The notes beneath the pieces were generated by a model. It did no database searches and was not told the origin of the DNA. It saw nothing but the letters and a program-made list of their open reading frames with translations. Made by a program: the position numbers and the translations under genes. A stretch of DNA of 64,000 nt from Siniperca chuatsi (lineage: Eukaryota; Chordata; Actinopteri; Centrarchiformes; Sinipercidae). The stretch covers positions 28,028,206 through 28,092,205 of the forward strand of contig NC_058044.1 of assembly GCF_020085105.1 (NCBI RefSeq), in the 5' to 3' direction. Below, piece by piece: positions 1 through 10,782 of this stretch. How positions within the stretch are numbered: the stretch's first letter is position 1; every line of letters begins with the position of its first letter.

Positions 1-594
1 GCTGCCAATTCACACGTTTGAGACAAACAGACCGACTCTGACAGATGGAGTGATGTGTAATAGCTGCTGTCATTGCTGTGAAAGTCGATATGTTGATGTG
101 AAAATACATTCCATACATTTCGCATTGTTAGAATTTCCTAAATCATATATTGATAGAATTTTGATCTGTCACTTAATGAAATAGGTGGACATGCAAATTT
201 TAAAGAAGCTTAAACCCTGACTTTAAAAAAAAAAATAAAAATAGAATAAAAAGTATTTTTATTTTATCTTAGTTCCAGTAAGCATATCAATAGTCTTGTT
301 TTATCTATGAAGTTTTGCATTAGCAATACATTTTGTTATTGAGAGAGAAAAATGTCTGGATTTGTCCAGACAAAACTGGATCTGTCTTCAAAAAGTCTAT
401 TGGGATAAAAAAAAAAAAATTGTATTCATTCTATTAAACAATTTAAAAACATAATAGACAACCCAGTTATTATCCTGCACCAGATGAATATGGGATAACA
501 TGGAACCTTTTAAAGATCAAGGTAAAGTGAAACAAACTCCTGATATCTACCAACACCATCAGCTCATGCTGCTGTGCAGGTAAGAATAACTCAC

Positions 595-3500
595 AATGAC
601 ACCAACCTCATCTTCTAATGTCCTCTCAGGAGCTTTGCTTTCCTCTTCGCCCTCCTCCTCCTCGTCATCATCCCCCTCTAGATTGTCACCTCCTGCATCG
701 GCTCCCTCCTCCTCCTCCTCCTCCTCCTCCTCCTCCTCCTCAGCTTCTTCTGTTGCTTTGGAGAGAGGAACAGTAAAGGTGATGACAGTGAGGACAAAGA
801 AATATGATTCTAGAACAATGTAGCAGTGAAAGTACAATACTCTGGTCCATACAGCACCAACAGAAGAGTGTGGTGTACTGTGTTTGACCCTCTAACCTGC
901 AGCTGTAGCTCCTTCTGTAGCCTCAGCTGCTTTGTCTTCCTCATCTGCTGCTGCCTCCTCTTCTTCTTCTTCTTCTTCATCCTCCTCTTCCTCTTCTTCT
1001 ACAACAGCCTGGGGTAGATCCACCTTCTTGTACACATAGTCATCATCTGATTTCTAGGACACAAAAAGGAGATGGGATCACAGGTTTAGAGGGTTTTCTG
1101 GTGTGCTTCCACATAGATCGGGGATCAGAAACATACACTAAATAAATGACTCATTAGATGCACAGCACCTTTGGCCAGCAGAAGAGCACAGCCAGTCCTA
1201 CAGGCAGGCCAACTGTTAATATGTAGATCACCCAGAGCCACGGTCGTTCCTCTGCTGCCATCATCAGCTGGGCAAAAATTCCCGGCTGGTGGGAATCGAG
1301 GGGTGAGGAAAGTGACCAGAGAGCAAGAGCAAATAGTGAGCATTTGTGAGCCTTTCCCTCACAGAAACTGACAGCCCTGTGGTAAATTATATGCACACAG
1401 TGACAATGTGTCTATGTTCCTGTTGCCCTTACAAAACATCACACTGACCTCGTTAGCGCTGGCCACCAGTTTCTTCAGCCCCCAGCTGTCAGCGGCCCAG
1501 CGGTCGGCCACCTCCTTGTGAGAGGTGATAATGAAGTTGTCAAAGTAGATATCCGAGGTCATGGACCACAACTCCAAGCCCACAGCACTGAAAGGTGTCA
1601 TCCTGAACGGCTGCAGGTCCTCAAAATAGTCTGGGTTATCGGTCTTACGCGGCTTCCAGACTCCCTTGGGAGAAGACGAAGAATGTGGAAGAAGAGATCA
1701 CAAGATGGTTTCAGCTGATGCACAAACATACAGCCTCTCCAACAGGATAGGTCAGAGGCGTTGCATGTAACAGAGTGTAAGCTGTCTTTTGGCTGAGTGC
1801 TGAAGTGTGCACATCCTTATTCAAGTTTAAAAAAAAAAAAAAAACTAAAACTAGGAACAGTAAATATAAGAGTAATGGCCTGATCAGATATCAGTGTGTA
1901 AGTTTGATTTTTCAAACCCATGTAGTAAAATAAAACTCTAAGAAGCCAAAAACAGCTTGGTAGTACCCGATTTAGTTATAGTTTGTTATAGTTACCTGAT
2001 AGTTGGGATTGTCCACCAGAGGGGCTTTCCACTTGCCCTTGTACTGAGGATTGTTGATCTTGGGACGCTTCCACTCCCCACAGCCGGGGGCCGTCTCACA
2101 GGCTGGGTTAGGAATCTGCGGGGCTTCCCACTCTCCATCCATCTCCTCGTCCCTGCACACAGAGGAGAGCTGTCAGGCTGGATCATTTCCTTAGTGTAAA
2201 TACTGTAACATAATTCAAATGCTGGTTATGGGTTTGTTTGGGTGGACCTGTGGTGAATGTGTTTATTTACCAGTCTTCTGGTTTGTCAGCGTTAGGGTCG
2301 GGGACAAACTCTGGTTCGTCGTCCAGCCAGCCCTCTGGCTTCAGAGCGTCAGGGTCATCGATCTTTGCCGGAGCATCTTCATCCCTGACGAACACACACG
2401 TCCATGTTTGTTATTAATGACTAGGTCACTGAGGCCCTAACATTTAAACATGTCCAATCTGCAACAAATCTGTACGGTCTACTAGCATGGGGGTGGTAGT
2501 CACCAGTCATCGGGCTTGACAGCCTCGGGGTCAGGAATCTTGGCCCTCTCGTCCCAGTCCTCTGGCTTGGAGTCATTGGGGTCATCGATCTCTTTGGGTG
2601 GGTTGACTGGAGGCACCATGTCATGCAGCAGGCTGCCGCGGCTCACACTGGACTGGTCGATCAACATCTCGTAGCTGTTGTCTGGGTTCAGGACTGACAA
2701 CAGGGAAACATGCTGAATGAATGTGTGAGCAAAATGAGAAATGTACATTTTAAAAACACAGTTATTATTATTAAGCAAGTTATTATGCTTCAGTGTGGTA
2801 CGTAAGGCATTACATATAAAAGACACGTTTTAGACACATATAAAAGCATATATTTTAAATTGTCTCCGTACCCAAAGTGTAGAGGTGAGTCTTCTTGTCA
2901 GTGTAGAACTTCTTGAGGTCGACATCGGCCCTCTTGGCATGCTTCTCCTCCAAATCTTTGTTCAGAGGATTCTGGTGGCGGAAGATGAAGTGCAGCTTGT
3001 AGTCCTCGCCACACTTGTCTGGTCCAAACATGATGGTGTAGGGTGTACGGTCTTGGAATTGCTCCTATAGGGCAGAAGAAACAAGAATTTAATTTAAAGA
3101 GTAAATAGAGTAAATCTATTTTGTTTAAATCCAGACAATCTTTTTGCCAGTTCTACCACACATACACAAGACAGAGGAGGAATGCTCTGAAGGGTTTGGA
3201 TTCTGTTTCTGTTTGTTATGTACTTGCTCCAGTGTAAGATGCTTGTGCAAATGGCGTATATGTGCCGTTTCTGCCACACAAGTAACATTTTACAGTGCAA
3301 ATCAAAACTTTACACATTATAAATGGAGTAAGGTAGAATCACAACATGTACACCAACCAGATTGAGATTGTCAGTGGCTGAAAGCAGTTTGATGTACGCT
3401 CCACCACAGTCGATACCATCCTGGAAATTCACCTCATACCTGCAACCAGAACACAACAAAACAAGTAAACAAGTCTTTGTCACATTCATTTACTCCATTT

Positions 3501-6500
3501 TGTTAACTGTAAAACACAAATAACTGATGTTAGCCACTCACTTATACATCCACTAACCACCGTAGCTGATGGAAAACGTCCGCTTGCATGAAAAAAAAAA
3601 AAGAAAATGTATGTGTGTGTGCATGTTTGAACTCACTGTAAGACCAGAGGTTCATCCTGGAAGACAAAGGGTTTGTCCAGCATTGCGGCGATTGCGTGGT
3701 GTTTGGCCCGGGACTTGAGAACCAGACCCTGGTCTCCTGGAACTTTGTTCTCCTTTAGCTGCTCCACAGCCCACTTCCCTACAGCCGGAGAGGAGAGGGG
3801 CGGACATTCAACAACCTGAGTTTCATTTTCATGGTTATCATTGTTATGGGTTATGATATTACTTTACTTAACAGCTTAATTACTGGGGTGTGTGGTTGCA
3901 GTCTCTGCTTTAGTGTAGTCAACAGAACATCGCAAACACTGTTTTAGTGTCTTGAGCCGAGTGACCTCATATCTAAGCAATTACGCTGCCAAGTGTTATC
4001 AGAACTAATAGGGATGGTGGCCAAAACTATAAAAATAAGAACCATCGTTGTAAATATCTTTCTTATTTGCATCATACATGAGAAAAGAGTCTTTGAGAGG
4101 TAAAGATAAGAACAGCAAGTTGTGCCTCTGTACAAGCTCTCGTACACAGTCACACAGCTGGATTAGCAGAACGGGGGGAAAAAAAGCAACAAACCGTCGT
4201 ATTTGGCGACGTCATCATCTGCGTCTCCCTTCACGGTCTTTGACAGCTGCCATCTGTGGAGATCAACATCCCTGAACTCTTAGCTTCCACACAAGAAAAG
4301 GTGAACACCCACACACAAACACACTACAACCAGTGATTGTGTAAGTTTATCCTCAGCACCATCGAGGCTCATGTATCCTAGCATGCATCAAATATTTAGC
4401 CTGTATTTTCAGCAGCACTTGGTGGTACATTTTTCAGGCTATACCTGTCCAGTGATCCATCATCAAACGTCTCTGCAAAGTAGACATCTCCAGTGGGAAC
4501 AGGAGTCTTGTATGTCACCTGTGGAACAAAAACCACGAATTAGAAGTTGATATGCAAGCCATTTTTTCTTAATCCAGAGCTTCTTAAAGCTAGAGTGCGG
4601 GACTTTTACATATAAATGAACGTCCATTACATTCAAGCCCGTGCCAAAAGACTTCACACAGTGCTGATCAACCAGCCAACCAGCAATGATTGGTTTACCA
4701 CAGCAGAAGCGGGGAGAAACCCAGAGCCATGAAGAGAGCTCCGCGATCCGTCATTGCTGTAAAAAACAAAAAGGTCCATGGGAGAGAATGTTTATTGTTG
4801 TTTTATTGTTTATAGAGCCCAACTGATATGGGATTTTTGAGACCGATACCGATTTTAGAGAGGAAACATTCACAGATTACCGATATAGTGAATTTTTGAG
4901 CTTGAATGAAAATAGACGGACCTTTTCTGTATGGATTTTGGACCGATATTCATATGCAAAGGTACTCAGAAGGCTGCTTTCATAAACAAATAACTTTATT
5001 AAAAAGAATATTTAAGTTAAATATTCTTTAACATGTTAAATATACATTGTCAACCAATTCTAGAAATGAACACTGAGAAAATCAAGAATAAATAAAAATA
5101 AAATAAATAACTAAATAAACATCAGTATTCTGTTTGGTATCAGTCAATTGCTGAAGTAGCAGAAAATGCCATGGAAATACTCAAGTAAAGTACAAGTACC
5201 TCTAAATTGTACTGAAGTACAGTACTAAATGTACTTAGTTACATTCCACCACTGCTCTCTACTAAACCACATATTCTCTGACTTACTCTATCAACCTATG
5301 GGATTCATGCTACAGCTCTGAACCACTATTTCAAAGGATTGAACTCCAATTAGAGATGCTTTTTTTGCTAATCAAAACATGTCATCTGTAGCAATATTTC
5401 ACTGTTAATGTAACGGTCACAAACATGAACTCATGGTTCGCTGGGGGGGGGGGGGTTCAGGGGAAACGTTATTTATTTACTTGGCAGCATTGCATCTCAC
5501 CAACTAGGTAACAACGTAGCGTGAAGTCAACACTCAACAGACTCAAACCACCACCGCACCGTCAACTGCTGAGCTGCAGAATGATGAAGAGACGCTCTAA
5601 CGCTTACCTTTCAATCTACTAACGTTACTGACTGACAAACTATAGCTGGCTACCTCGCTAACACAACAATTGTTATAAGCATGAGTGACGTGACGGTTGT
5701 CAGGGAGAGGGTTATATTAGAGTTATATTGAAAGGGGACAAATGATGGATTTATGGTTTATTAACTTTCCAGCAATGTATTTCACAAACTAGTTAGCAAT
5801 TTACCGCAAACACACCACTTTGACTCCACAACGTCTGCTCAGCTGTGCACACTGCACTCTACTGCATGTGCTGCGCGATGCTGAGAGTATTGTAGCCATA
5901 TGACGGCCATCATTTCCCAGCATTCCCTGCCTAGTGCTGAAAGCACTTTGTTAAGTTAGCTGCCTTATGTTCAAAATGCAAATGTTACTTTTTGTTAGTG
6001 TTTGTAATGTGTCTGTACAGAACATGGTGGTGAGGTGGCTGTTACATTTCATGACACCAGCTGTATTGCGCTAGTATTGTGGGAGTTGTTGAGAGCTGCT
6101 TCTTCTCTTTTAAATTACACTGCTTGCCTGTGTGGTGACAGCACACTCTGCTGGAAAAGCTTTGTAGTAACACAAGTATGTTAACGCTGGCCATTGTTAC
6201 TGCCTAATGTACTGAAAAGATAACAGATACGCAGATACCAATATATCAGAGATAGGCAATATCTGACGATAATATTGGCTAACTGATAAATTGGTCGGGC
6301 TGTAATTGTTTCTTTTGTTTATTATGATTGTATAGTTTGTGTTAATATGCTTTGGCAATGTTGTATTGTATGCAGTCACGCCAATAACGCCACTTAAATT
6401 GAAATTGAACAGAGATGATGCAACTTTCCTTGTTGGAGAGCGCTGAGAGACGGGACTGAGGGCAGACACAGCTGTCAAGTTACTGCTCTTGAACAGGTTG

Positions 6501-7037
6501 GTAAAATATTTGGAGTAGGCTATGTAACTATTACATTTACTCTACTTTAATAATGGATTATTGTCTTGGAACTGTGAAAATTTCTCTGCATTCAGCTTGG
6601 GGAAAGCTCACTGTAGGCATACAACATAAGTACACGTCCACAGTGTTTGTGTAATTACTCTCACTGCCAGAAGGGGGAGACAAAAGTTCCACACTTCAGC
6701 TTTAAATTTAATTGATTATACTATTTTTGATATATTTCAGTTTTACATATGACTTTTACATGACCTATGACCCATTCCTGACCTGGAAGGAGACATTTGC
6801 ATCTGTTCCAGCCTTCCCATTCGCTGTGTCTGGCTCATCAGAGAGGTCTTCATCATTCACCGTCGCCTCCTCGTCCTCGTCCTCCTCTTCTGCCATCAAA
6901 ACCTTTAATTCCTCCTCGTCCAAGTCCATATCTTCATCGACGTCTGAAACATCAACCTCCAACTGCTTCTCCTGGGCCGCCACAGCCAGGGAGGTCAGGA
7001 GCAACACGCACCACATCCAACCCCTGTCCAACTTCAT
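595..7037 (-). CDS. clgn: Calmegin/calnexin-family ER lectin chaperone, 13 coding exons, last exon off the left edge
   Basis: This is a type I ER membrane chaperone that binds monoglucosylated glycoproteins. Coding exons on the minus strand, 5' to 3': 7037-6783, 4518-4445, 4253-4195, 3778-3637, 3439-3358, 3064-2872, 2693-2504, 2384-2271, 2152-1996, 1664-1449, 1285-1169, 1053-897, 755-595. All junctions are GT/AG and phases agree, giving 639 codons without a stop. Visible in order: signal peptide (residues 1-21), acidic stretch, lectin domain with DCGGAYIKL (about 190) and IMFGPDKCG (about 217), P-domain repeats of the KPEDWDE and GEWEAP type (about 270-410), one membrane helix (about 508-530) ending FCWPK, and a poly-Glu cytosolic tail. 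[34 protein letters not shown] and FCWPK resemble calmegin more than calnexin as I remember them, so clgn is preferred and canx is the alternative. The start is the first ATG that opens a signal peptide. The donor at 595 must join a final short exon (basic ER-retention tail) outside the window. Confidence 0.9.
705..741. repeat. Coding (CTC)12 trinucleotide run
   Basis: Twelve CTC units on the plus strand read as consecutive GAG glutamates in the clgn acidic tail (exon 755-595). Exon 1053-897 carries a second Glu-rich tract of mixed GAA and GAG codons at about 954-1006. Both are in frame, so a length change would alter only the number of Glu residues. Confidence 0.9.
4813..6304. mobile_element. 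hAT-like non-autonomous element nested in the 4584-6705 element
   Basis: The ends are imperfect inverted repeats (TAGAGCCCAACTGATAT against TACAGCCCGACCAATTT). The 8 bases before the left end are ATTGTTTA and the 8 after the right end are ATTGTTTC. An 8-bp duplication is the hallmark of hAT transposition. No transposase frame is seen. An unrelated fish repeat fragment lies inside it at about 5165-5255. Confidence 0.75.
5165..5255 (-). repeat. Fragment of a common fish repeat ending CAGTGGTGGAA
   Basis: The plus strand has AAGTACAAGTACCTC and, at its right end, TTAGTTACATTCCACCACTG. The same terminus in the opposite orientation (CAGTGGTGGAAAGTAACTAAG) occurs at 61038, so two dispersed copies are in this window. 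It looks like the end of a DNA transposon family, non-coding here. Confidence 0.6.
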
Positions 7038-7059
7038 CTGTAGAGGGTAAAAATAGGGA

Positions 7060-9660
7060 GGGGGTGTAGTGATGGCAGACAACAGAGTATGAGATAAGGG
7101 TGTCAGAGAGCAGCAGACTGAGGAGGGCGTGGTATGGGAGGATGAGGGAGGGGGATGAGAAGAAGACAGATGTTATTTATGGAGAGCAACGGGGTGTCAA
7201 TGATATAAATAGAGAACACAAGTGCGTAAAAGGAAGGAGGAATGAGAGGGTGAGTGTTAGAGAAAATCAAAAGAGATTGAGGTCACATTAGTACACGGTG
7301 CTACTTGATGTGGGGCCTGTGTCCTCAGATCACATCCTTATCTCACATTTGTCGCACTATTTCCTTTAAAAACCTTTAAGCTTCTTCTCTGTTGTAATGC
7401 ATTTCCACCAGATAAATCATAAAGACAGGCTCCTTCTACACAGATGCCAGAAACATCTGTGCTTTCAAATCTGTAGAATTACCACTAGCCTCTTTACAAT
7501 ATGTCCTCTTTCCCAAGCATCCTTACTAGTCCTAATTTGTAGCTGCAAATACATCAGATTAGAATCTTTGTGTGTGTCCTAATATGCATTTCAAACCTTA
7601 AAAGATACTCTGCTGAATAACGGTACAATTCAGAGATCTGTTACACCAAACAACAGCTTCAATGAACTCCTATTGATCGGGCCACACCTGCTCACTCTCG
7701 TTGTGAGCAGCAGAATTGAAAAGCATCTCTGCAGACAACACAGCGGCACGCTTTGATTAATTCCTAATTAACTTTAATTCCCATACTGCTGTTGTTCTAT
7801 TTGCTAACATCAGAGTGCAGGAGGATCAAAAGGATTCTGATAAACATGAGAGAAATGATGAATGGAGAGCACTATTAAGGGCCATCTTATCTTGAAAAGC
7901 ATCAAGATGTTGCTCGTTTATTTGCATCTTTGGTCTGAATGCAAGCAACACAACAGTTTGTAAGAAATCTTGGCCACGTCCCATGCAGGAAGAGAAAATG
8001 GATTCTGTGAGAATATACAAAACATGTATATATGTTAAAAAAAATAAATAAATCAAAAGCATCTCAGAAGTAGAAACACTTATTGCAAAAATTCTTTTGG
8101 GCTGTTGCTTTTTGCTGCACAGAATCCGATCAAGACATTAAGTGGTCACATTCATAAACAGTAGGGCGATGGTTGGGAGCCCTCAATGAATTGGCATCTT
8201 GACTTTAACAAGAATGAGTCAGAAGTGGTTCTCAACCAGCAACATTAGGAGTCAAAACTGAATAGTCAGCCAGTTCTTTGTCTTTTGACTTTTATTTGTG
8301 TCTATGAAAGACCCAACTGCTGAAGAGGCATAGTACTTAAAGAAGGTTTCAGCTGCTTTAACATGAAGAGGGTCATCTACCACGGCTTTTGCAGTGTGCA
8401 CATCATGACAAACTCAACAGTAAAATTAACTGTCTGAGGCAAACCCTTTACTGGTTGAATGCATCCCAACCCACAGCCTTCCTGTTTCACATGACATGTC
8501 TATAACGTATGTCAGGGATAGTGATCTGAGTCAATGGTTACAACTCTATAGAGGGGATGGAGGCGGAAAAGGTTACTACATCAATTTTAGATAAACCAGT
8601 GCAAAATTCAATGTTGCTCTCTGACATAATTATTCCAGTTTTGGCCTTTCTGTGAATCAGCTTTAGGCTATTTCCTCATGAAACAGATATCACAGCTTAG
8701 CCTTGCGTGCTGACTAAACACAGACAGGATTCAACAACTGAAATGTGGCGCTCATACACCCCCAGCATTCAGACATAACATGCAAGTAATTGCAAATTAA
8801 TTGCTGTGACATCTTGAAAATATCTTTCCTGCTGTCAATCCATCAGTAATATAGGTAAGGTCTCACTTGAAAGTAATTGTGGCCAAACTATAACCAGGTA
8901 TCTCTAAACAGTTGCCACTGTCTGTGACAAGTCATCTCAACCCCACATCTATTTAAACAAGATCATCATAACCAGCCTAGAGGCAAAGGAGCTGACAGTA
9001 ATTTATCTTACCTACAGTGTGTGCTGAAAGTCCCAAACAGGCCATTCCCTAACTTATCTAACAAAATCAACTAGCTATTCTGTCTGGATGTCAGCAACCG
9101 CAGCCAATTATATTTCCCATTAAGCTTCAGTTCTCCTATTTATCACAGATATAGCCCAAGTGTAACGTTACTGGGGTAACATCCTGTATCAGCCTCTGGT
9201 TGATGTTAAATAGTGCCAACAAGCTCTTGTTTTATTTTTAAGACTATGTCAGAGAAGCTTATTACTGAACAGATATAGGAACTACAGAGAAAAGGTCATA
9301 GGACAGGGTTGTGGAGCTAACATGGCTGCCATCGAACACTGCAATGTCCAAACTCTTTTAGATGAATGGCTCTGGCTGCAGCACCTGCTCCTCTAGCTAG
9401 CTAGCACGGCGCGCCAATCACAAACAGCAAACGTTAGCATAACATTTACAGCTTAGCTAGTAAACTAATGGGATTATACAAGGGGCCCCACCAATTAAAC
9501 ATGCCCCGTTGTTCCAAACACAAACGGCCAAAATTTATTTTAAAGTAAAGGTTGGCCGAAAATGTCTTGTTAGACTGCAGAGAGGATAGCAATGGTTAGC
9601 TTGCTAAATTAGCAGTGATGTCGCATAGGGAGGGCTGGAGAGAATGAATGAGCGCACGCA
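7060..9660. other. Gene-free stretch, probably clgn 5' intron
   Basis: No exon, tRNA or recognisable transposon was found. The sequence is AT-rich with scattered short ORFs lacking homology or splice context. If the non-coding exon proposed near 9668 is real, this is the first intron of clgn. Confidence 0.5.
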
Positions 9661-9667
9661 AACAAAC

Positions 9668-9990
9668 CTTGCGCCTTCTTGGAATTGCAGAGAAAATTCC
9701 TCGATGAAAAGCTGCTTCTCCGATTTGGAAAAAAAAACAGAGAAATTATCTTGTGCGTTTGGCCCGCTTTAAGTATCACCGAGGCCCGCCGCGTACGATT
9801 GAGGGAAAACACGGTTGGTCGCTGGAGAAGATGGGACGTAGATGACAGCTTGGCCCCGATAACGGTGCGCGGTTGATGATTGCGAGCGAGTCATTACAAA
9901 CGGGCATGCGCATTTCGCGCAGATGGAGAGCGTGAATGGTGCCTTCAGTGCCACCGGCAGTTGTAACTAATAATAGGATGCCGGAGCTGT
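9668..9990 (-). promoter_or_regulatory. Candidate clgn 5' non-coding exon and CpG-rich promoter
   Basis: CpG density rises here compared with its AT-rich surroundings (GCCCGCCGCGTACG, GCATGCGCATTTCGCGC). The second string resembles an NRF1 site (near 9903-9910). On the minus strand GCGCAAG|GTTTGT at 9668 could be a splice donor leading towards the coding start at 7037. The transcription start and the exon's upstream limit are not visible, and no unfolded-protein-response element of the CCAAT-N9-CCACG type was found. Confidence 0.35.
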
Positions 9991-10660
9991 TGACAGTTGA
10001 CACTATCACTATTACTACACTATTAGACACTATTAAAGGCATTTCGTTTCAGTATTTCCGAGACTCTTCTGTTTCTACTAATATTGCTATTATTTTATAG
10101 AGATAAGTTTTAACTAAATTATCTTTGCTACTGAAACGATTAGAATACTTTCCCCACGACTTTAACTACAATTGTATACTTATTCTGGAGCATTACTTTT
10201 GTTGAGTTGTGAAATTTTGTTTTCAATAAATATGCTCGGTGCTCAGTACAAAATGCTTGCCGATTGACTGCCACAATACAGCCACCACAAACTACCTTCG
10301 CTACATTCTGCTAGTGTTCCAACAAAAGCACACGACAAATGCGTGATACGCATATATATTTCAAATTTCCTCAAAAAATACTACAGGCTGTCGATATTTA
10401 CAACTCTGAAAGTCCCAAATTAGAAGCTTAAGAGGAGCACCTTAAGGCATCAGGAACTCGCTCTGCAGCAGGATTTCAAAGTAAAAGCTTATTTTCAGTA
10501 AATTCTACTAAAAATGCTCCGCGGGCACAGTGCCAACGAAGATCTGGGTCATAACAAATAAACACAAGCAGAGTAACATAACATATATTTCACAATAATT
10601 ATGAACAAGGTCAAATAAAGATAATATGTCCACTTTGGTTTTACTATGGCATGTCGAAGC

Positions 10661-10782
10661 ACTTCCGGGATAGAGTTCAGAAAATATTGATGGCGGCCCC
10701 ATGCCTGTCGGAGCAGTGGCAAAGAAGTGCAGTTGTTAATTAAATTATTGAAATCTAACAGCAGCCACTCAAAACTCCCAGA
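10661..10782 (+). promoter_or_regulatory. exosc9 TATA-less promoter and 5' UTR
   Basis: An ETS-type site (ACTTCCGGGA, 10661-10670) and a YY1-like ATGGCGGC (10690-10697) lie 90-120 bp before the exosc9 ATG. That is a typical arrangement for a housekeeping gene without a TATA box. Transcription probably starts near 10690, which gives a 5' UTR of roughly 90 nt. The divergent clgn start region lies at least 0.7 kb away, so a shared core promoter is not obvious. Confidence 0.5.

Larger units (their letters stand above)
4584..6705. mobile_element. Outer terminal-inverted-repeat DNA transposon in clgn intron 1
   Basis: The left end reads TTAAAGCTAGAGTGCGGGAC (4584-4603). The right end (6682-6705), reverse complemented, reads TTAAAGCTGAAGTGTGGAAC, which matches at 16 of 20 positions. 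These ends resemble an interspersed repeat I recognise from many fish genomes. No transposase ORF is visible, so it is non-autonomous. I found no clear target duplication. The middle is occupied by a second element (4813-6304). The superfamily is not resolved. Confidence 0.7.

Noticed and set aside
559-594. Extension of the last visible clgn exon to a stop with YSYLHSSMS
   Set aside because: A good donor (ATT|GTGAGT) at 595/594 precedes it in phase 0, and the family ends with a basic ER-retention tail that this reading would lack.
6712-7069. Plus-strand Ser/Pro-rich frames of 90-112 codons
   Set aside because: They are antisense shadows of the acidic first coding exon of clgn.
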